Origin: Pseudomonadales bacterium
GTDB taxonomy: Bacteria > Pseudomonadota > Gammaproteobacteria > Pseudomonadales > Azotimanducaceae
Length of the DNA stretch: 64,000 nucleotides
NCBI GenBank assembly: GCA_019634925.1
Contig: JAHCAL010000003.1
Coordinates: 534,558-598,557, forward strand
Direction: 5' to 3'
Shown here in pieces: positions 55,478 to 64,000 of the stretch (position 1 is the first letter of the stretch; every line of letters begins with the position of its first letter). A model generated the notes under the pieces. The model made no database searches and was not told where the DNA came from. It worked only from the letters and a program-made list of their open reading frames with translations. The position numbers were made by a program, and so were the translations under genes.

Positions 55478-56317
55478 ATGTGGCCAATCGATCCCGATGA
55501 TTTCGTTTCCGCCGTCCATCCGCCCGCGACGCCTGCCCAGGGCGAAGCCTGGTACTTCCTGGTCATGCGCAACCAGATCGGTTGTGTGGTCGAGCGCGGC
55601 GTCCCACGCCCGGTAGCCGCGGACGAGTTCCGCTGGCTCGATGTCGAGGAGCGTGCCCGCCATTACCTCGGCAGGTATCGCGGCCACGACTGCTATGCGC
55701 TCGACTGCCGGGGCAAGCTGCCCGAAGGCTATGCCGCGGTGGACCTGCGCGCCTGGCTCGGCCGGGTCGAGCCACCGCTGTTCTACCTGGCCGGACGCGC
55801 ACTCCAGGTCATCGAGTGGCACAACACGCATCAGTTCTGCGGGCGCTGCGGGACCGCGATGGCGGACCACGGCCAGGATCGTGCCAAGGTCTGCCCGGAA
55901 TGCAGGCTGGTCAATTATCCGCGGCTCTCGCCGAGCATCATCGTGCTGGTCACGCGCGGTGACGAGATGCTGCTGGCGCGCAACGCCAACTGGCCGACCG
56001 GCATGTACAGCACGCTGGCCGGCTTCGTCGAACCGGGCGAGTCGATCGAGCAGACCGTGCACCGCGAGGTGGAAGAGGAGGTGGGGATCCGGGTGCGCAA
56101 CCTGCGCTATCTCGGCAGCCAGAGCTGGCCGTTCCCCAACTCGCTCATGCTCGGGTTCCACGCGGAGTACGACAGCGGCGAAATCGTGTGCCAGGAAGGC
56201 GAGATCGCGGACGCGCGCTGGTTCCGCTACGACGAGTTGCCCAACGTGCCCCCGGCCACGGCCATCTCGCGCTGGTTGATCGACGCGTTCATCGAACGGC
56301 TCCGCGCCGGCGGGTAG
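55478..56317 (+). CDS. nudC: NADH pyrophosphatase / NAD-RNA decapping hydrolase NudC
   Basis: 279-residue Nudix enzyme. A zinc ribbon (FCGRCGTAMADH; VCPECRLVNYPRLSP) precedes the Nudix box (GFVEPGESIEQTVHREVEEE, then VGI), and SQSWPFPNSLMLGF is the NADH-specific motif downstream of the box. It hydrolyses NAD(H) and removes NAD caps from RNA in E. coli. ATG at 55478 gives a normal length. Confidence 0.95.
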   Translation: MWPIDPDDFVSAVHPPATPAQGEAWYFLVMRNQIGCVVERGVPRPVAADEFRWLDVEERARHYLGRYRGHDCYALDCRGKLPEGYAAVDLRAWLGRVEPPLFYLAGRALQVIEWHNTHQFCGRCGTAMADHGQDRAKVCPECRLVNYPRLSPSIIVLVTRGDEMLLARNANWPTGMYSTLAGFVEPGESIEQTVHREVEEEVGIRVRNLRYLGSQSWPFPNSLMLGFHAEYDSGEIVCQEGEIADARWFRYDELPNVPPATAISRWLIDAFIERLRAGG

Positions 56318-56342
56318 CGCGGCCGCAGTGCCGGGACGGGTG

Positions 56343-56723
56343 TCATTCCACCGGCGTGACCGGCAGGCTCCGGCTCCTGAACATCGCTATCAGCGTGAAT
56401 GCCCACATGAGGTAACCGTCGGCGCGGAAGCGTTCGTTCATGAACGCCTCGAACGCGTCTTCGGTACCGGAGAACAGTGCCGACGCGGTCGCGAGATCAG
56501 CGAAATGGAACGTTGCGTCAGGCGCATGGAGCGGGTCGTCGAGCACGCTGAGCGTGCCGTGGGCCACCCTGAAGGTGATGTGCTCGTCGCCCACCTGAAT
56601 GCGCAGCACGGCGTCCATGCCCGCCGCGGCAGGGGCATGAAAGGCGGCTTCGAGGCGTGATCCGAGGTCGCGCAGCGTCATGGTGTCCGACGTCACTTCG
56701 ATGAATTCGTGCGCATCTGACAC
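56343..56723 (-). CDS. SCP2 sterol-binding-domain protein
   Basis: About 126 residues from GTG 56723. TLRDLGSRLEAAFHAPAAAG, AVLRIQVGDEHITFRV and DATFHFADLATASALFSGTE match the SCP2 (sterol carrier) domain, a hydrophobic-ligand pocket. The C-terminus is MWAFTLIAMFR. ATG 56681 is a possible alternative; a longer frame from GTG 56753 would begin inside the 14-bp repeats and is less likely. Ligand unknown; it is not of the ubiquinone-factor UbiJ length. Confidence 0.78.
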   Translation of the reverse strand: MSDAHEFIEVTSDTMTLRDLGSRLEAAFHAPAAAGMDAVLRIQVGDEHITFRVAHGTLSVLDDPLHAPDATFHFADLATASALFSGTEDAFEAFMNERFRADGYLMWAFTLIAMFRSRSLPVTPVE

Positions 56724-56743
56724 GGATCCGCGGGCCAGATCAA

Positions 56744-56785
56744 GGCCGCCCACTCGCGGCCGCCCAGTCGCGGCCGGACAGTCGC
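56744..56785. repeat. Three 14-bp tandem units between the SCP2 gene and sohB
   Basis: GGCCGCCCACTCGC (56744-56757), GGCCGCCCAGTCGC (56758-56771), GGCCGGACAGTCGC (56772-56785). The remaining spacer to sohB contains a weak TATACA (56868-56873) that could be the sohB -10 box. Confidence 0.9.
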
Positions 56786-56902
56786 GCCGCGGCCCGCGGC
56801 GGGCAGCACTGATCCGCGTTTATCACGGACGTTCGGGCCCCGGCCGGTGACTGGCCCCAGCCGATCCTATACAGTACCGGGCTTTTCCCGACGCGGGTCC
56901 CC

Positions 56903-57964
56903 ATGGAACACCTGTACGACTATCTCGGCTTCCTTGCGCGTGCGGCGACGGTCGTGGTGGCGCTGCTCATCGTCATCTCGAGCATTGCCGCACTCGCGAT
57001 CAAGCGCCAGCAGCAGCACGGCGGCCATCTCGAGATCCGCAAACTGAACGAACACTTCCAGGACCTGAAATACGGTGTCCAGGAGGCCCTGCTGCCCGCG
57101 TCGCTGGTGAAGAAGGCGCGCAAGCAGGAGGAAAAGGCCCGCAAGCTCGCCGACAAGGAAGCCGCGCGATCGATGCGTGAAGCCGCGAACAACGACGCGC
57201 CGCCGCGCAAACGGGTGTTCGTGATCGATTTCAACGGCGATCTGCACGCGTCGCAAGTCAAGAACCTGCGCGAGGAGATCACCGCGGTGCTCATCACCGC
57301 CGAGCCGACCGACGAGGTGCTGGTGCGGCTCGAGAGTCCCGGCGGGCTGGTGCACGGCTACGGTCTCGCCGCTTCGCAGCTCGCGCGGGTCCGCGAGCGG
57401 GGTATTCCGCTCACCGTCGCGGTCGACAAGGTGGCCGCCAGTGGCGGCTACCTGATGGCGGTGGTGGCGGACCGGATACTCGCGGCACCGTTCGCGGTGG
57501 TCGGCTCGATCGGCGTGGTGGCGCAGGTGCCGAACGTGCACCGCCTGCTCAAGCGCCACGACGTCGACGTCGAGGTCCTGACCGCGGGCAAGTACAAGCG
57601 CACGCTGACCGTGCTCGGCGAGAACACCGAGGATGCGCGGCGCAAGTTCGTCGAGGAACTGGAAGAGATCCACGGTCTGTTCCAGGAATTCGTCACCACC
57701 CATCGCCCGCAGGTGGACCTGGAACGGGTCGCGACCGGCGAGAGCTGGCACGGCCAGCATGCGGTGGCGCTGAACCTCGTCGATACCCTCGTCACCAGCG
57801 ACGCCTATCTGCTCGAGCAGAACGAATCCGCCGATCTCTTCGAGGTCAAGTGGGTCGAACACCGGCGTCCGCTGGATCGGCTCATGGCGCAGGTGGAGTC
57901 GCGGCTCGACGCGGCCGCCGAGCGCTGGATGGGCAGGCTGACCAACTGGAGAGGTGGAGCATGA
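56903..57964 (+). CDS. sohB: Inner-membrane protease SohB (S49 family)
   Basis: 353 residues: N-terminal transmembrane helix (VVVALLIVISSIAALAI), a charged coiled-coil segment (EEKARKLADKEAARSMREA) and the S49 peptidase domain with catalytic Ser180 (KVAASGGYLMAVVADRI) and Lys232 (AGKYKRTLTVLGENTEDAR); VVGSIGVVAQVPNVHRLLK fits SohB. The E. coli gene was found as a multicopy suppressor of an htrA (degP) defect. ATG at 56903. The stop overlaps the acuI start (ATGA). Confidence 0.94.
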   Translation: MEHLYDYLGFLARAATVVVALLIVISSIAALAIKRQQQHGGHLEIRKLNEHFQDLKYGVQEALLPASLVKKARKQEEKARKLADKEAARSMREAANNDAPPRKRVFVIDFNGDLHASQVKNLREEITAVLITAEPTDEVLVRLESPGGLVHGYGLAASQLARVRERGIPLTVAVDKVAASGGYLMAVVADRILAAPFAVVGSIGVVAQVPNVHRLLKRHDVDVEVLTAGKYKRTLTVLGENTEDARRKFVEELEEIHGLFQEFVTTHRPQVDLERVATGESWHGQHAVALNLVDTLVTSDAYLLEQNESADLFEVKWVEHRRPLDRLMAQVESRLDAAAERWMGRLTNWRGGA

Positions 57965-58953
57965 GCGGATTCCGGGCGTTCCAGGTCGAGAAGACCGATA
58001 CGGGCTACGTGCGGCGCATTGTCGAGCGCCAGGTGGCCGACCTGCCACCGGGCGACGTGTTGATCGACGTCCGCTACTCCTCGCTCAACTACAAGGACGG
58101 GCTGTCCGCGACCGGCAACCCCGGGGTCACACGGCAGTTTCCGCACACGCCGGGCATCGATGCGGCCGGCGTGGTGCTGGAGTCGGCGGTGGCCGACTTT
58201 GCCCCCGGCGACGAGGTGATCGTGATCGGTTTCGACCTCGGCATGAATACGCCGGGTGGCTACGGCCAGCGTATCCGCGTTCCTGCAGGTTGGGTCGTGC
58301 GCCGGCCGGCAGGCCTCACGCTACACGAGAGCATGGTCCTCGGTACCGCCGGCTTCACCGCCGCCCTCGCGGTCCACAAGCTCGAACACGCGGGCCTGAC
58401 ACCCGCGGCCGGTCCGGTGCTGGTCACCGGCGCGACCGGCGGCGTGGGATCGGTCGGCGTGCGCCTGCTCGCCCACCTCGGCTACGAAGTGGTGGCGGTG
58501 ACCGGCAAACCAGCGCAGGCGGGGTTTCTGCAGTCGCTCGGTGCCGCGCGGATCATGAGCCGGGAGGAAGCGCGTGCCGGCACCGATCGGCCGCTCCTCA
58601 AGGAAACCTGGGCGGGTGTCATCGACACGGTCGGCGGCGAGATCCTGTTCAACGCGGTCAAGAGCCTGCGCTATGGCGGCAGCCTGGCCGCCTGCGGGCT
58701 GGTGGATTCACCGCAGATCCCGGCGACGGTGCTGCCGTTCATCCTGCGCCACGTGAACCTGCTCGGCGTGGACTCGGTGCAGCTGCCGCTCGCGCAGAAG
58801 GCCGAAATCTGGAACAGGCTGGCGGGTCCCTGGCGCCTGACGGGGCTGGCGGCGCTCGAGGAGCGGTTGACGCTCGAGACCCTGTCCGACGCGATCGACC
58901 GCATCCTTGCGGGCCGCATGGTCGGCCGGGGCGTGGTGCACCTGGGCGGTTAG
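57961..58953 (+). CDS. acuI: Acrylyl-CoA reductase-type quinone oxidoreductase (AcuI/YhdH)
   Basis: 330-residue zinc-free medium-chain dehydrogenase. SSLNYKDGLSATGNPGVTRQ, TPGIDAAGVVLES, GGYGQRIRVPAGWVV, VTGATGGVGSVGVRLLAHLG (NADPH site) and LLGVDSVQLP are characteristic of the AcuI/YhdH group, which reduces acryloyl-CoA with NADPH. That enzyme detoxifies acryloyl-CoA from DMSP or other sources, but no DMSP genes are in this window. ATGA overlap with sohB suggests co-expression. Confidence 0.92.
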   Translation: MSGFRAFQVEKTDTGYVRRIVERQVADLPPGDVLIDVRYSSLNYKDGLSATGNPGVTRQFPHTPGIDAAGVVLESAVADFAPGDEVIVIGFDLGMNTPGGYGQRIRVPAGWVVRRPAGLTLHESMVLGTAGFTAALAVHKLEHAGLTPAAGPVLVTGATGGVGSVGVRLLAHLGYEVVAVTGKPAQAGFLQSLGAARIMSREEARAGTDRPLLKETWAGVIDTVGGEILFNAVKSLRYGGSLAACGLVDSPQIPATVLPFILRHVNLLGVDSVQLPLAQKAEIWNRLAGPWRLTGLAALEERLTLETLSDAIDRILAGRMVGRGVVHLGG

Positions 58954-58984
58954 CCCACGGCCGCCAATCGGTGACGGGCGCGGG

Positions 58985-59423
58985 TCAGGCGGCCCGTCCG
59001 CGTGCGACGCGCCGGAACGCGGGTTCCGGGTCGCGCACCGAAGCCTGGTAGTACTGCAGGTGCGGGACGAGGCGCGGATCCGCGAGATCGATGCTCACCC
59101 CTTCCGCGAGCTCGAACGTGTCGAAGCCACAGCGCACCAGGTAGTGCAGCAGGTCGGGGCGCACGTCACCAATGGCGCGCAGTTCGCCGGTGAACCCGAA
59201 GCGGGTGCGCAGCAGGACGGCGAGCGACAGCCCACGGCCGTCGTGAAATGCGGGGAACTCGATGGCGATGAGCGGGGCCTCGGCAAAGCGGGCCTCGGGT
59301 TCGGCATCGCCCGGCAGCCGGAGGCCGGCATCGGCCTGGCCGTGCCATGCCTCGGGGGCGAGCAGCGGCAGGCCGGCTCGGCCGGCGTCCGCCCCGCGCA
59401 GCGTGCCGCTCACCCGATCGATC

Positions 59424-59440
<17 letters not shown>
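58985..59440 (-). CDS. DUF934 protein, partner of sulfite reductase
   Basis: 151 residues. SLAVLLRTRFGFTGELRAIG and DLLHYLVRCGFDTFELAEG plus LQYYQASVRDPEPAFRR define DUF934, a small family almost always encoded directly after the Pseudomonas-type cysI. ATG at 59440 overlaps the cysI stop by 17 bases. It lacks an obvious cofactor motif; a role in electron delivery or assembly of sulfite reductase is inferred from linkage only. Confidence 0.9.
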
Positions 59441-61091
<1,651 letters not shown>

Positions 61092-61230
61092 AGGTGTGCC
61101 CGGATTTCGCGGGTCGCACCTTAGCATCGCCGCCGCCCCGGGAGAAGCAACCGAAATTGCTAAACTTATGCCCCTGGTCCGTTTGTTCGTCGGCGCGGAC
61201 CGTGCTTCGCGGGCCCGGTGCAAGGGCGGT

Positions 61231-61259
61231 TTGAGCCGGCCGGGGCCATCCGGTAGACT
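61231..61259 (+). promoter_or_regulatory. Candidate promoter for the small membrane protein and sulfotransferase genes
   Basis: TTGAGC (61231-61236), 17-base spacer, TAGACT (61254-61259). Downstream, before the ATG at 61337, come a 12-base palindrome CGCGCCGGCGCG (61261-61272) and a perfect hairpin GCCCGGC-ACAC-GCCGGGC (61277-61294). Confidence 0.45.
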
Positions 61260-61336
61260 GCGCGCCGGCGCGCGGTGCCCGGCACACGCCGGGCCGTTCA
61301 GGGCGCCCGACCCCGTCACAGTTGCAGGGAACCTTC

Positions 61337-61471
61337 ATGAGCGACGACGTCCAGACCGAACAACTCGCCGAAGCGGACCGCCGTGCGGACGTAAAAGGCA
61401 TCCTGATCATCTTCATCACCCTGGTGGCCGGCGCGGTCTACTTCATCTCGGGCTGGGCACCGGGCATCTGA
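61337..61471 (+). CDS. Small single-pass membrane protein (44 residues)
   Basis: ATG at 61337 after GCAGGGAACC; stop TGA at 61469. The polar N-terminus (MSDDVQTEQLAEADRRADVK) is followed by one hydrophobic helix (ILIIFITLVAGAVYFISGW) and a 4-residue tail. Codon use looks like its neighbours, with third positions rich in C and G. I do not recognise the family. The sulfotransferase starts 20 bases later, so the two may share a transcript. Confidence 0.72.
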   Translation: MSDDVQTEQLAEADRRADVKGILIIFITLVAGAVYFISGWAPGI

Positions 61472-61491
61472 CCCCGGCTCCGGATTCTCGT

Positions 61492-62382
61492 ATGCCGCGC
61501 GCGACCGACATGGCGGGTTTCCGGGCCGTGCAGGCACGGATGCTGACCCGGGACGGCATCATGCAGGGGCTCGCGTTCCGGCCGCTGCCGACCGACGTGA
61601 TCATCACGCCGTTCGGCAAGTGCGGCACGACGTGGCTGCAACAGATCTTCCACACCCTGCGCACGCGCGGCGACACCGACTACGACGACATCTCGGCCGT
61701 GGTGCCGTGGCTCGAGACGGCCGCCGATCTCGGCATCGATCTGGAAGCGCCGCAGAAGGCCGCACCGCGCGGGTTCAAGAGCCATCTCTCCTGGGACCTG
61801 GTGCCGAAAGGTGCGCGCTACATCGTGGCGGTCCGCGACCCGCGCGATGCGCTGGTGTCCATGTACCGTTTCATGGAGGGCTGGTTCATCGAGCCCGGGG
61901 CGATTCCGATCGACGCATTCGCGCGCGAGAGTTATCTGCGCGAGGGCGAAGGACGTGACTACTGGGCGCACCTCGCGTCCTGGTGGAGCGTGCGTCACGA
62001 TCCGGCCGTCCTGATGCTGTCCTACGAAGGCATGAACCGCGATCCGGTCAGTGCCATCCGGCGGGTTGCCGCGCACACGGGCATCGCGCTCGACGACGAG
62101 TTGCTCGCGCTCACGCTCGCGCACTCCTCGCTCGACTACATGCTGGCGCACAAGCATCAGTTCGACGACCGCCTGATGCGCACGCTGAGCGAGCGCAACT
62201 GCGGTCTGCCTCCCGGCAGCGACTCGGCCAAGGTACGGCTCGGCAAGGTCGGCTCGCACCGGAGCGAACTGTCCACCGCGCTGATCGCCGAACTCGACGC
62301 GATGTGGCAGCGCACCATCACCGCGCGGTTCGGCTACCCGGATTATCCCGCGCTCGAGGCAGCCCTCGCGGCGGGCGAATAG
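61492..62382 (+). CDS. Sulfotransferase domain protein
   Basis: 296 residues of the PAPS-dependent Sulfotransfer_1 fold, resembling cytosolic sulfotransferases. The 5'-phosphosulfate loop is TPFGKCGTTWLQQIFHTL (about 39-56), FKSHLSWDLVPKGARYI follows, the 3'-phosphate motif is AVRDPRDALVSMYRFMEG, and the C-terminal VRLGKVGSHRSELS stands for the usual KxGxxG region. The probable catalytic His lies in KSHLSW. The acceptor is unknown (a lipid, sterol-like or small alcohol is possible). ATG at 61492. It is encoded close to cysI, opposite strand. Confidence 0.85.
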   Translation: MPRATDMAGFRAVQARMLTRDGIMQGLAFRPLPTDVIITPFGKCGTTWLQQIFHTLRTRGDTDYDDISAVVPWLETAADLGIDLEAPQKAAPRGFKSHLSWDLVPKGARYIVAVRDPRDALVSMYRFMEGWFIEPGAIPIDAFARESYLREGEGRDYWAHLASWWSVRHDPAVLMLSYEGMNRDPVSAIRRVAAHTGIALDDELLALTLAHSSLDYMLAHKHQFDDRLMRTLSERNCGLPPGSDSAKVRLGKVGSHRSELSTALIAELDAMWQRTITARFGYPDYPALEAALAAGE

Positions 62383-62402
62383 TTCCTCGTCCGGGTCGCG
62401 CC

Positions 62403-62478
62403 GAGTAGCGCGCCTGGAGAGCCAGAGGCTCCCACTCGTACGCGCGAGTACCGCGCCTGGCGAGCCCAGAGGCTCGCA

Positions 62479-62480
<2 letters not shown>
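62403..62480. repeat. Imperfect 35-bp duplication with hairpins between the convergent sulfotransferase and metH genes
   Basis: Copy A 62403-62436 and copy B 62446-62480 match at all but three substitutions and one indel. Copy B forms GCGAGCC-CAGA-GGCTCGC (62460-62477) and ends within the metH stop codon (complement of 62479-62481). Copy A keeps a weaker GAGCC-AGA-GGCTC stem. It may act as a bidirectional transcript end, although it lacks T-runs. Confidence 0.85.

Positions 62481-64000
<1,520 letters not shown>

Noticed and set aside
56724..56753. Longer SCP2-protein start at 56753
   Set aside because: The start codon would lie inside the 14-bp repeat array and lacks a ribosome-binding site; the shorter form matches domain length better.

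Overview
The window is an unbroken stretch of chromosomal core genome from a high-G+C (roughly two thirds G+C by eye) gammaproteobacterium. Three things point there: the gltA/sdhCDAB/sucAB-lpdA-sucCD block; the runs leuCDB-asd-fimV-truA-trpF, folC-dedD-cvpA-purF, tig-clpP-clpX-lon-hupB-ppiD and mltD-yafS-rnhA-dnaQ; and cysI-DUF934 near metH. The overall order looks like a condensed Pseudomonas-type chromosome (from memory, not a search). I see no prophage, insertion sequence, integrase, CRISPR array, rRNA or plasmid function. Coding density is very high. No gene-free stretch exceeds 300 bases; the longest, about 200 to 250 bases, lie upstream of sdhC, fimV and the small gene at 61337.

Layout. 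1-14680: TCA cycle. A partial gltA and the helicase gene hrpB run leftward; sdhCDAB, sucA, sucB, lpdA and sucCD run rightward and encode succinate dehydrogenase, the 2-oxoglutarate dehydrogenase complex and succinyl-CoA synthetase. 14845-20809: htpG (with a sigma-32-like promoter), gpsA, a DUF4892 gene, prmB and aroC. 20824-26096: a LysR-type regulator divergent from leuCDB-asd, with a long structured leader before leuC. 26300-36375: fimV, truA, trpF, trpB, trpA, folC, dedD-like, cvpA and purF. accD, usually found beside folC, is absent here, and TrpA carries Glu in place of catalytic Asp60. 36386-41531: moxR-DUF58-tgpA, a DUF1289 gene and miaE, whose end overlaps the opposing lpxH-folD operon. 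43228-43628: tRNA-Pro, tRNA-Arg and tRNA-His. 43698-52060: the protein-quality operon tig-clpP-clpX-lon, then hupB and ppiD. 52110-56723: mltD, a yafS-type methyltransferase gene, rnhA, dnaQ, nudC and an SCP2-domain gene; gloB, usually between mltD and yafS, is missing. 56903-64000: sohB-acuI, cysI-DUF934, a 44-residue membrane protein gene, a sulfotransferase gene and the 3' part of metH.

Many genes overlap by ATGA, GTGA or TTGA (sdhC/D, sucC/D, leuC/D, leuB/asd, trpB/A, folD/lpxH, rnhA/dnaQ, sohB/acuI), so translational coupling is pervasive. Starts other than ATG are common (GTG often; TTG for lon, lpxH and probably dedD).

The most unusual signal is not a gene. At least a dozen spacers hold short, locus-specific tandem duplications (units of 8-21 bp, one pair of 35 bp; 2-5 copies). 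Several run straight through a stop codon or the encoded CCA end of a tRNA. They share little sequence with each other, so they look like a mutational or spacer-growth signature rather than one mobile repeat family. This is the best candidate in the window for something undescribed.
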